Assembly: GCA_003157445.1 (NCBI GenBank)
Contig: PMJN01000256.1
Span: 1 to 8,041, forward strand
DNA from: Micrococcales bacterium
Lineage (GTDB): Bacteria > Actinomycetota > Actinomycetes > Actinomycetales > Dermatophilaceae
Reading direction: 5' to 3'
Length of the DNA: 8,041 bases
Shown here piece by piece: positions 1 to 5,389 of the stretch. How positions within the stretch are numbered: position 1 is the stretch's first letter; each line of letters begins with the position of its first letter. The position numbers and the translations under genes are program-made. The notes beneath the pieces are model-generated. The model was not told where the DNA came from. It made no database searches and saw only the letters and a program-made list of their open reading frames with translations.

Positions 1-2
1 CA

Positions 3-545
3 CAGACGAGCGCAGCCGTGCTTAGCGATGGCGAGGTGACCGTCGTCCTGGACGGACCCGCACGGCTGCGCTGGAGCCATCGAGGACCCGGCGAGTGGTT
101 GCTGTGCGGGCTATGGCCGAGCGGCGAGGAACAGCAGGCACTGCTCCAGCGCCTCGCCGCCGGCCACCCGTTGCTGGTCGTGCTCGAGCAGCGGCCGGCC
201 ACCGTGAGCGTGTATCGGCAGGAGGTGGCCACCGAGCTCGACCGGTTCGAGAGTGTCTTCGAGTCCGATGTGCTCCTGGAGTTGGCGGTGCCGGTCCTTG
301 ACTGGCTTCCCGAGACGCTGGCTACCCACGGCAGGAACTTCGTGGCCTGCGCTGCCGAGATGGTTCGGACGACCCCTGAGGCCCTGTTGCCCGCACTGAT
401 CATGGACGACGGGGTCGTTGAGGCCAACCTTCGCTTCGCCCGACGGACAGCTCGGCCGGTCTCAGCGCCCGGTTGTCTGGAAGCGGCGCGTCAGGTGTTC
501 GCGTGGCGGACTCCTGCGCCTGCCAACGCGATGGTGACCCGATGA
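3..545 (+). CDS. Hypothetical protein, probably 5'-truncated by window edge
   Basis: The frame is open from the first bases of the window to a TGA at 543-545, so the true start may lie upstream. The only start codon near the edge is a GTG at 18, and no convincing ribosome binding site precedes it. From that GTG the product would be 175 residues. It has no recognisable signal peptide, membrane segment or catalytic motif. It is rich in Leu, Ala, Val and Glu, with an acidic helical-looking stretch around residues 65-90 (VYRQEVATELDRFESVF). I do not recognise the family. Its stop overlaps the next start (ATGA, 542-545), which implies translational coupling with the FabG-like reductase and hence a shared pathway, perhaps polyketide- or fatty-acid-like. 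That role is inferred only from the neighbours. Confidence 0.6.
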   Translation, partial: QTSAAVLSDGEVTVVLDGPARLRWSHRGPGEWLLCGLWPSGEEQQALLQRLAAGHPLLVVLEQRPATVSVYRQEVATELDRFESVFESDVLLELAVPVLDWLPETLATHGRNFVACAAEMVRTTPEALLPALIMDDGVVEANLRFARRTARPVSAPGCLEAARQVFAWRTPAPANAMVTR

Positions 546-1267
546 CCGGCCGCGTTGTCATCGTGACGGGTGCCGGTTCGGGATTGGGTTGGCACATCAC
601 CGAGGCACTGCTGGCCCAGGGTGACACGGTGATCGCCAACTACGCCACCTCCGGTGATCTGCTCAATCAGCGTGTCACTGAGGTCGGCGCTGACCGACTG
701 ATACCGGTGAAGGGCAGCATCGCCGAAGAGTCAACCAGTGAACAGCTGGCCGCCGAAGCAGCCCAGCTCGGCGGTCCGCAGGCGGTCATTCATAACGCGT
801 CTATCACGCGCGACGGCCTGCTCGTGAAGATGTCGCTGGACGACTGGCAGGCTGTGCAGGACGTCAACCTGCGCGGAGCCTTTCTGTTGTCAAAACACGC
901 GATCCGCAAGATGCTGCGTCATCGCGGCGGCCGGTTGGTGTACATCTCGTCGATCTCTGCCGTGATGGGCAACGCCGGGCAGGCAAACTATGCGGCGAGC
1001 AAGTCTGGGCTTGACGGACTGGCCCGTTCGGTGGCGCAGGAGTATGCCGGCCGCGGCATCAGCGCCTGTGTGCTGGCCGCTGGCCTGATCGATGTTGGCA
1101 TGGGTGCTCGACTGACCCCTGAGATCCAGCAGGTCAAGCTGGCCAAGATCCTGGGCGGTGGCGCCAAGCCGGAGGAGATAGCCGGCATCGCCACCTTCCT
1201 GGCCAGTGACGCGGCCAGGTACATCAACGCAACTGTCGTCCACGCCAACGGAGGGATCGATTTCTGA
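542..1267 (+). CDS. fabG: FabG-like SDR ketoreductase (3-oxoacyl-ACP/CoA reductase type)
   Basis: A 241-residue classical short-chain dehydrogenase, normal length for FabG. The cofactor motif TGAGSGLG is at residues 9-16. HNAS at 84-87 replaces the usual NNAG. The catalytic tetrad is complete: Asn109 (DVNL), Ser137, Tyr150 and Lys154, with the FabG-like stretch GNAGQANYAASK before helix 5. The C-terminal VHANGG resembles the usual HVNGG. The family reduces beta-keto groups on acyl-ACP or acyl-CoA with NAD(P)H in the cytosol. The start was chosen at ATG 542, which overlaps the upstream stop (ATGA). An in-frame ATG at 473 would add 23 unrelated residues before the Rossmann strand. The usual PG after strand 6 is AG here (LAAGLID). 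The downstream SRPBCC gene overlaps by 1 bp, so this is one operon. The fatty-acid-synthase paralogue cannot be told from a secondary-metabolism or catabolic one; the context favours the latter. Confidence 0.9.
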   Translation: MTGRVVIVTGAGSGLGWHITEALLAQGDTVIANYATSGDLLNQRVTEVGADRLIPVKGSIAEESTSEQLAAEAAQLGGPQAVIHNASITRDGLLVKMSLDDWQAVQDVNLRGAFLLSKHAIRKMLRHRGGRLVYISSISAVMGNAGQANYAASKSGLDGLARSVAQEYAGRGISACVLAAGLIDVGMGARLTPEIQQVKLAKILGGGAKPEEIAGIATFLASDAARYINATVVHANGGIDF

Positions 1268-1686
1268 TGAGCGTTTCCAGACAAGACACGGTGCATATCG
1301 AGGCACAGGCCAGTGAGATTCTCGCGATCCTGCTTGACCCCGCGGCACTGCCCGAGTGGAACCCGGCGTTCAGTGAGGTCTTTGCAGAAGGGACCGCCAC
1401 GGTCGGGAAGCCGAATCCGATTCGGGTCAGAGGGCTTCTGCGCGGTGAGCTCGTATACGACCGGATCAGCCAGAGCGAAGTCGCGATAACGATCCGAATC
1501 CCCGGCCTGACCGAGCAAGGCACCTGGCAACTGGCCCAGAGCCGGGGCGGCACCACGGTGACCCATGCGTTCACGCAGTCCGGGATGTTAGCCCAGCTGC
1601 TCGAGTCAGCCACCCGTGATGTCGCGAGTCTGCGAGTGAACCGGTTGCGAGAGCGTGTTGCGCACCCGCGCGCCGTCATCAGCTAA
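1267..1686 (+). CDS. SRPBCC-family protein (polyketide cyclase/aromatase-like)
   Basis: A 139-residue protein with the single-domain START/Bet v 1-like (SRPBCC) layout. The N-terminal strand VHIEAQASEILAILLDPAAL is followed by the family-typical PEWNPAF (residues 28-34, where the helix turns at a Trp-Asn pair), then alternating beta strands, and a long C-terminal helix (roughly residues 105-132). Such proteins bind hydrophobic ligands in a deep cavity. Members act as polyketide cyclases, aromatases, lipid carriers or uncharacterised binding proteins, and no catalytic residue can be assigned from sequence. The start ATG 1267 shares one base with the FabG-like gene's stop (TGATG), so the two are probably translated together. 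Pairing with a ketoreductase fits modification of a polyketide-like or aromatic intermediate, which is an inference. A terminator-like hairpin follows closely. Family is likely; exact function is unknown. Confidence 0.82.
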   Translation: MSVSRQDTVHIEAQASEILAILLDPAALPEWNPAFSEVFAEGTATVGKPNPIRVRGLLRGELVYDRISQSEVAITIRIPGLTEQGTWQLAQSRGGTTVTHAFTQSGMLAQLLESATRDVASLRVNRLRERVAHPRAVIS

Positions 1687-1698
1687 CCCAGCTTGGAA

Positions 1699-1739
1699 CG
1701 GTGGCGGCGTCCGGGATCTGTATCCGGGCGCCGTCGCCG
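1699..1739 (+). terminator. Intrinsic terminator-like hairpin after the SRPBCC gene
   Basis: Twelve bases after the SRPBCC stop there is a long stem. Bases 1699-1717 pair with 1722-1739 through 18 base pairs, including three G-T wobbles and one bulged G at 1713. The loop is CTGT at 1718-1721. The T-rich tract GTTTCTT follows at 1740-1746. This fits an actinobacterial rho-independent terminator (strong GC stem, poor U-tract) ending the operon. It could also be a mRNA-stabilising structure. Confidence 0.6.
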
Positions 1740-1797
1740 GTTTCTTGGCGCCGCACACTCGTGGCTGCTATCGCACGCGGCGCGGTGCTCACCGACG

Positions 1798-1804
1798 AAA
1801 GGAG
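1798..1804 (+). promoter_or_regulatory. Ribosome binding site that fixes the second SDR start
   Basis: AAAGGAG lies 7 bases before ATG 1812. It selects this start over an earlier in-frame ATG at 1701, which sits inside the terminator hairpin and would add 37 residues ahead of the Rossmann fold. Confidence 0.75.
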
Positions 1805-1811
1805 CAGCACC

Positions 1812-2531
1812 ATGTCACTGCACGGCCAACATGTCGTCGTCCTGGGGGGAACATCGGGCATAGGCTTGGCCACCGCCCAAGCCGCTGCACAACAAGGCGC
1901 GGCGGTCACCGTCGTGTCCAGCAATTCGTCCAACGTGCGCCGCGCACTTGTGGTGCTGCCTGGCAACGCCTCGGGAGAAGTCGCAGACCTGAGCGACTCA
2001 GCCCAGGTGGAGGCGTTATTCGAACGGATGGGGGAACTCGACCACTTGGTCTTTACCGCTGGAGAAGCTCTGCAGCTCATGGAGCTGAAGTCGATGGATA
2101 TCGGGCTGGCACAAGGTTTCTTCACCCTGCGCTACTTCGGAACCCTCTGCGCGGTCAAGGCTGCCGCACCGAGGATCCGTCCAGGCGGATCGATCGTGCT
2201 CAGTACCGGCATCGCCGCTGACCGGGCGGGTGCGGGATGGTCCGTGGGTGCCAGTATCTGTGGCGCCGTCGAGTCATTGACCCGGGCACTTGCGGTCGAG
2301 CTGGCTCCAATTCGCGTCAATGCCGTCTCGCCTGGCGTCGTTCGCACCCCACTGTGGGCGCGGATGCCCGCAGCTGAGCGTGAGCAGATGTATGCCTCCG
2401 TCGCCGGCTCGATCCCCGTCGGCCGCGTCGGTGAGCCTGAGGATATCGCTGAGGCGTTCTTGTTCCTGATGAATCAGGGCTTCGCGACAGGATCGATCAT
2501 CACTGTCGACGGTGGCGCTGTGCTGGTATGA
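1812..2531 (+). CDS. SDR-family protein lacking the YxxxK catalytic pair
   Basis: A 239-residue SDR-fold protein. The cofactor loop GGTSGIG is at residues 12-18 and FTAG at 81-84 replaces NNAG. A serine at the catalytic position is present (Ser131 in LSTG). The segment that normally reads YxxxK before the conserved AVE-LTRALAVELAP helix reads GASIC (146-150), so both catalytic Tyr and Lys are replaced. SPGVVRTPLW (173-182) and the C-terminal TVDGG (231-235) remain typical. An atypical SDR group with this substitution exists to my knowledge; its members may bind nucleotide without classical reductase chemistry. The gene follows a terminator-like hairpin and has its own ribosome binding site, so it is probably a separate transcription unit. 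It converges on the phosphatase gene with only 9 bases between the stops. Confidence 0.85.
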   Translation: MSLHGQHVVVLGGTSGIGLATAQAAAQQGAAVTVVSSNSSNVRRALVVLPGNASGEVADLSDSAQVEALFERMGELDHLVFTAGEALQLMELKSMDIGLAQGFFTLRYFGTLCAVKAAAPRIRPGGSIVLSTGIAADRAGAGWSVGASICGAVESLTRALAVELAPIRVNAVSPGVVRTPLWARMPAAEREQMYASVAGSIPVGRVGEPEDIAEAFLFLMNQGFATGSIITVDGGAVLV

Positions 2532-2540
2532 AGACCCTAT

Positions 2541-3161
2541 TCAGTACAACTGTTTGACAGGTATGGGTTTGCCGCTCCAGGACAAAGCCAGCCACTGGGC
2601 CGCGTTGCTACCCTCCAGGATCACGATCCCGGTGTTTGCCAAAGGGTTTTCGGCTGCGAAGGCAGCGTCGACGTTGGTCGCTCGTGACGCAGCCCAGGTC
2701 ACGATGGCCGCCCCGTGGCTAACCAGCGCGGCGGTGGCTGCCCCCGATGACTCCGCCTCGGCGACGACCTCGTCGAAGGCCGCCAACATGTCAGCGCCCC
2801 CTCCGGCACCCTCGATCACAGAATCGAGCTCACCGGCTGCCCAGTCCAAGGCGGTCGCCTGGTACCGCTCGCTTGCGGCAATGTCCCCACGCATTTCCAG
2901 CTCGCCGGCACCGATCTCGCGGATGCCGTCGCGGATGCCCATCGGCAGAGCACGCGCTAATGCCAGCGGGGTCGCCGTCTGCTGGGCTCGCAACAGCGTC
3001 GAGGCCATGAGCACATCGATCGACTCATCAGATAAGGCACCGACCAACGCATCAGCCTGTTTCACGCCCACGTCGGTCAGAGCCGCTCCGGGCATGGTGG
3101 TATCGAGCAGGTGCAGGACGTTCGAAGTGGTCTGTCCGTGCCTGATGAGTAGCAGCCGCAC
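2541..3161 (-). CDS. Histidine phosphatase family protein (phosphoglycerate mutase-like)
   Basis: A 206-residue member of the histidine phosphatase superfamily. It starts MRLLLIRHGQT, with the phospho-accepting His8 in RHG. It has the second conserved arginine in LLRAQQTA (Arg58), the acidic REIGAGELE region (81-89), and the second catalytic histidine in LVSHG (His149). These cytosolic enzymes transfer phosphate through a phosphohistidine; the substrate cannot be told from sequence and ranges from sugar phosphates to nucleotides. GTG 3161 was chosen because AAAGGA lies 5 bases upstream and the protein then begins exactly at the first beta strand. A TTG at 3176 would add five residues ahead of that site without a good Shine-Dalgarno sequence. 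It converges on the atypical SDR gene with no clear terminator between. Its promoter probably lies in the 161 bases before the MarR-type palindrome, or inside the palindrome. Confidence 0.88.
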   Translation of the reverse strand: MRLLLIRHGQTTSNVLHLLDTTMPGAALTDVGVKQADALVGALSDESIDVLMASTLLRAQQTATPLALARALPMGIRDGIREIGAGELEMRGDIAASERYQATALDWAAGELDSVIEGAGGGADMLAAFDEVVAEAESSGAATAALVSHGAAIVTWAASRATNVDAAFAAENPLANTGIVILEGSNAAQWLALSWSGKPIPVKQLY

Positions 3162-3322
3162 AAGTTTCCTTTCCAATTCCGGTCTCAGTACATGCTGCGT
3201 TCAGCGAACAGGGCCGAGGAGCGGGCGCTGCGGGCTGACGTTCTTCACCATAGCCGCAGCGACTCAGCCTCCAGGGCGACGGTGGTTGTGGTCCCGCCAC
3301 TTCAGGCACGGACTTCGACGTG

Positions 3323-3360
3323 ATTCATATGATACGACATAGATGTTGTATCATATGAAT
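3323..3360. promoter_or_regulatory. 38-bp near-perfect palindrome, probable MarR operator
   Basis: Bases 3323-3340 and 3343-3360 are reverse complements over 18 bases, with a single mismatch (3336/3347). The outer 13 bases (ATTCATATGATAC) match perfectly. The site is AT-rich in a GC-rich surrounding and ends one base before the ATG of the metallo-hydrolase gene. Because it is symmetric, it shows the -10-like TATGAT on both strands (3328-3333 plus, 3355-3350 minus), so bound protein could block transcription both ways. The MarR-family gene at the end of the same operon is the natural candidate ligand-responsive binder. The binding partner is inferred. Confidence 0.72.
3349..3354 (+). promoter_or_regulatory. 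Candidate -10 for leaderless metallo-hydrolase mRNA
   Basis: TATCAT matches the actinobacterial TAnnnT -10 pattern and sits 7 bases before ATG 3362, the right distance for transcription starting at the A of the start codon. No Shine-Dalgarno sequence precedes this ATG. The alternative -10, TATGAT at 3328-3333, would give a leader of about 20 bases. No good -35 is visible for either. Both lie inside the palindrome. Confidence 0.35.
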
Positions 3361-3361
3361 T

Positions 3362-4240
3362 ATGAATAGTGCTATACGCCCAATACAGAGAGTGTCCGTA
3401 GTGAGCACCGGGACTGTGCGGATCAGGCCTCAGCACGCGGATTCGACCGGTTCGCCACTCATGTGGTGGCTGATGACCTCGCGAAAGTGGACAGCGCCAC
3501 GCCCGATCAACGTCTATGTGATCGAGCATGAGCGGGGGTTGGTGCTGTTCGACACAGGCCAAGATCGAGACTCGGTGACCGATCCGCACTACTTTCCGAA
3601 GGGTCTTAGCGGCCATCTCTACGCTCGGCTGGCGCGTTTCACGATCCGGCCAGAGGAGACGTTAACCGAGCAGCTGCGCGGGATCGGCTATGAGCCACAC
3701 CAGGTGTGCACGGTGGTGCTCTCGCATCTTCACCAGGATCACATCGGCGGCCTGGCCGAGCTGGGCCAGGCCGAGATCCTGGTGAGCGCCAGGGAATGGG
3801 CCGGGCTCGACACCCAATGCCCCGAGGTCAACGGCCTGCTCGAGCGGCACATCAACCTTCCCGGACTGCGGTGGACTCAGGTGACTTTCGCCGCGGTGGA
3901 CGATGTGACGATCTCTCCGTTCGCTGCGGCACATGACGTCTTCGGCGACGGCAGTCTCCTTCTCGTGCCAACTCCGGGACACACCCCCGGTTCGCTCTCA
4001 ATGCTGTTACGGCAGGAGGGGATGGCTCCCATCTTGTTCGTGGGGGATCTGACCTACGACCTTGAGAAGCTCACTGCCGGACGCGTGCCAGGGGTTGGCG
4101 AACGTCGGGCGCTGCTGGAGTCCACACACGAGGTCAACCAGCTCCACCGGATGTATCCAGATCTGGTGATTCTGGCTGCCCATGATCCGGCGGCGGCATC
4201 GCTGCTCGCGCAGGCGCTCGAAGCAAGGTTTGCGTCGTGA
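3362..4240 (+). CDS. MBL-fold metallo-hydrolase, N-acyl-homoserine lactonase-like
   Basis: A 292-residue metallo-beta-lactamase-fold enzyme. The metal motif HxHxDH reads SHLHQDHIGG (His122, His124, Asp126, His127). The remaining ligands appear in order: His207 (PTPGHTPGS), Asp229 (FVGDLTYD) and His274 (LAAHDP). Tyr232, three residues after the bridging Asp, matches the D-x-x-Y arrangement of AiiA-type N-acyl-homoserine lactonases, where Tyr helps open the lactone ring. NVYVIEHERGLVLFDTG (50-66) is the usual first beta sandwich. A di-zinc cytosolic hydrolase of lactones is therefore likely; other esters or lactones are possible substrates. ATG 3362 has no ribosome binding site and directly follows the palindromic operator, suggesting a leaderless mRNA. 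A GTG at 3392 is a possible alternative start. The last bases overlap the MarR gene by 4 bp (GTGA). Confidence 0.88.
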   Translation: MNSAIRPIQRVSVVSTGTVRIRPQHADSTGSPLMWWLMTSRKWTAPRPINVYVIEHERGLVLFDTGQDRDSVTDPHYFPKGLSGHLYARLARFTIRPEETLTEQLRGIGYEPHQVCTVVLSHLHQDHIGGLAELGQAEILVSAREWAGLDTQCPEVNGLLERHINLPGLRWTQVTFAAVDDVTISPFAAAHDVFGDGSLLLVPTPGHTPGSLSMLLRQEGMAPILFVGDLTYDLEKLTAGRVPGVGERRALLESTHEVNQLHRMYPDLVILAAHDPAAASLLAQALEARFAS

Positions 4241-4719
4241 GGCAGGCCGAGCTGGTCCGCTATCTCGTGCTCGCCGCACAGCGGGAGGGCAGTCGCCGGC
4301 TCACGCAGGAGCTTCGGGCGATCAGGCTGACCCCCTCCCAGTCCGAGGTCTTGCGAATCCTGGGGGATCACGGACCGCTGTCCCTGACCGGGCTGGGCGA
4401 GCTTCTGGTGTGCGAAAGTGGCAGCAACCCGAGCCGGTTGGTCGATCGGCTGGTCGGCGCCGGCCTCGTTGAGCGGGTTGTTGCAGCGGAGGATCGACGG
4501 CAGGTCACGCTGTCGCTGACCTACGCCGGGCGCGAGATGGAGGCCGCTGTCCGCGCCGTGGAGGAACGGCTCTACGTAGATCTCGACGCCGTAAGCGTCG
4601 GCGTGGATCTGCAGCCGGTCATTCAGGTGTTGCGCCTGCTGAGCGCCGGAGAGCCTGCGGGCGACGCCCTTGAGAAACGAATTGCCGCACAGGCAGATGG
4701 TAGCCGCACCGGGGCGTAG
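4237..4719 (+). CDS. MarR-family transcriptional regulator
   Basis: A 160-residue MarR-type winged-helix protein of usual length. The first dimerisation helix covers about residues 1-28. The TPSQSEVLRILGDHGPLSL segment (32-50) leads into the helix-turn-helix (about 51-80, recognition helix SNPSRLVDRLVGAGLVER), and the wing contains EDRRQVTLSLT (85-95). A long C-terminal helix region completes the dimer. A single cysteine (Cys59) lies just before the recognition helix. MarR proteins bind palindromes as dimers and release DNA on ligand binding or oxidation. GTG 4237 overlaps the lactonase-like gene's stop (GTGA), so the two are translationally coupled. The strong palindrome before the operon suggests autorepression, with the enzyme's substrate or a related compound as inducer. 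The inducer is unknown. Confidence 0.9.
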   Translation: MRQAELVRYLVLAAQREGSRRLTQELRAIRLTPSQSEVLRILGDHGPLSLTGLGELLVCESGSNPSRLVDRLVGAGLVERVVAAEDRRQVTLSLTYAGREMEAAVRAVEERLYVDLDAVSVGVDLQPVIQVLRLLSAGEPAGDALEKRIAAQADGSRTGA

Positions 4720-4859
4720 CCCTCGGCGGGGAGGTTCGACCGAAGTCGCTGTGGTAGTTCCTCGCGGGCGTATGAGCCAGGGGAGGAAGGAACCGACGAA
4801 GGCGCCTTCGAAGCTTTCGGCCAACTGACCGAGGCGTTAGTCGACGGGATCTGGATTGA

Positions 4860-4955
4860 CCTGGCCGCGCGCTGGTCGCGCACGAGGACCTGGTCAGGGG
4901 CTTGGGCGCAGACATGGTCATCGACTGCGCGGACGAGGACTCCACGCCGATGGGC
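4860..4955 (+). pseudogene. Possible medium-chain dehydrogenase/quinone oxidoreductase remnant
   Basis: The frame starting at 4884 reads EDLVRGLGADMVIDCADEDS. This resembles the segment that follows the nucleotide-binding domain in zinc-type alcohol dehydrogenases and quinone oxidoreductases, typically LVR-LGAD-VID followed by ED. The similarity lasts only about 25 residues. No Gly-rich cofactor loop is found upstream in this frame, and no start or continuation is visible. If real, it is a short internal piece of a decayed or truncated gene. The match is short enough to be chance. Confidence 0.3.
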
Positions 4956-5015
4956 AGACATCGAGTGATCCTTCAGCGGTCGCCAAGAGCTCGCTCGGCC
5001 GATGCAAGGGCTGCT

Positions 5016-5088
5016 ATAACCGGGGACCGAGGGACGCGCCTCTGACCTCCTGAGCACGCTCCCTCTGGCGCGCGTTCCGCCCGGTTAT
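5016..5088. repeat. Inverted repeat with 9-bp perfect arms
   Basis: ATAACCGGG (5016-5024) and CCCGGTTAT (5080-5088) are exact reverse complements separated by 55 bases. Just inside, GGGACGCGCC (5031-5040) and GGCGCGCGTTCC (about 5067-5078) give further imperfect pairing, so the whole 73-base element could fold. It could be a decayed small mobile-element end pair, a structured RNA or chance pairing. Confidence 0.4.
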
Positions 5089-5108
5089 CGGTCAACGCCG
5101 GCTGGTCG

Positions 5109-5121
5109 CAGGGGCGGGGTC
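5109..5121. repeat. 13-bp copy of the tRNA fragment's acceptor/T-arm sequence
   Basis: CAGGGGCGGGGTC occurs here and again at 5275-5287 inside the tRNA-Phe fragment, in the same orientation, 166 bases apart. The base stretch before each copy is also similar (GGCTGGTCG and GGACTGGC). It may be a second, minimal attachment-site duplication. The low-complexity G-rich sequence makes chance possible. Confidence 0.35.
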
Positions 5122-5188
5122 ACTCTTTGTTTCCAAAGACGGCCACGCAGGCACACGACGCCGCCAGGCTGAGTGAAGTTTGGCACCA

Positions 5189-5270
5189 TCAGGGCATTTC
5201 GACGGGGCTACGGGAGGCCGCATTGAGCAGGGTGCCCAGCGCCGAGTAGGCGGCGAGGATCCAATCGGAC
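5189..5270 (-). pseudogene. C-terminal coding remnant of an unknown gene
   Basis: On the minus strand, directly after the tRNA fragment, the frame reads SDWILAAYSALGTLLNAASR followed by SPVEMP and a stop at 5191-5189. Third codon positions are almost all G or C, and the segment looks like an amphipathic protein C-terminus rather than random frame. Reading upstream, the frame enters the tRNA sequence and soon meets a stop, so the rest of the gene is missing. I do not recognise the family. It could be a gene tail cut off when foreign DNA joined at the tRNA site, or a chance frame. Confidence 0.3.
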
Positions 5271-5318
5271 TGGCCAGGGGCGGGGTCGAACCGCCGACCT
5301 TCCGATCTTCAGTCGGAC
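5271..5318 (-). tRNA. tRNA-Phe(GAA) 3' fragment, probable attachment-site remnant
   Basis: Read on the minus strand, this is the 3' part of a tRNA-Phe gene. It has anticodon stem TCCGA/TCGGA around loop CTGAAGA (anticodon GAA), variable loop AGGTC, T stem GGCGG/CCGCC around TTCGACC, acceptor strand CCTGGCC and discriminator A. All these stems pair perfectly. The 5' half is absent: no D arm and no GGCCAGG acceptor strand are found in the expected place on the right, and no CCA is encoded. A partial copy running from the anticodon region to the 3' end is what tyrosine-recombinase integration at a tRNA gene leaves at the distal end. An intact tRNA-Phe should lie elsewhere, most simply to the right if the element extends that way. 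Confidence 0.75.
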
Positions 5319-5331
5319 AAGGTCGGACAAG
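5312..5331. repeat. Tandem 10-bp direct repeat at the tRNA fragment break
   Basis: GTCGGACAAG occurs twice head to tail (5312-5321 and 5322-5331). The first copy covers the 5' strand of the anticodon stem, precisely where the tRNA similarity ends. This may be a recombinase arm or crossover repeat, or slippage at the junction. Confidence 0.55.
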
Positions 5332-5341
5332 TACGAATAGG

Positions 5342-5389
5342 TCATCCTCGAGGGAACCAGGCCGTGTCAGGATCGACGAGGTTGGTCAT
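5342..5389 (-). pseudogene. Truncated gene start with good ribosome binding site
   Basis: On the minus strand, AGGAG precedes an ATG at 5389 that encodes MTNLVDPDTAWFPRG and then stops at 5344-5342, about 24 bases before the tRNA fragment. The ribosome binding site, codon choice and sensible N-terminus suggest the beginning of a real gene whose body was lost, or shifted out of frame, at the junction. It could also be a small leader peptide. The family is not recognised. Confidence 0.35.

Noticed and set aside
473..541. Earlier ATG start for the FabG-like gene
   Set aside because: It adds 23 residues before the Rossmann strand and loses the tight ATGA coupling at 542.
3162..3176. TTG start five codons earlier for the histidine phosphatase
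   Set aside because: The AAAGGA ribosome binding site lies between it and GTG 3161, which gives the usual family N-terminus.
3302..3328. Minus-strand mini-frame MNHVEVRA starting inside the palindrome
   Set aside because: No ribosome binding site, only 8 residues, and it is explained by the palindromic ATG. A leader peptide for the phosphatase is conceivable but unsupported.
2512..3342. 276-residue plus-strand frame opposite the phosphatase gene
   Set aside because: It is the antisense of the clearly recognisable histidine phosphatase, has Ser/Ala/Pro-rich low-complexity content, and overlaps the SDR stop.
4054..4824. 256-residue minus-strand frame opposite the lactonase end and the MarR gene
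   Set aside because: Both genes beneath it have clear family motifs. This frame has none and is a GC-rich shadow.
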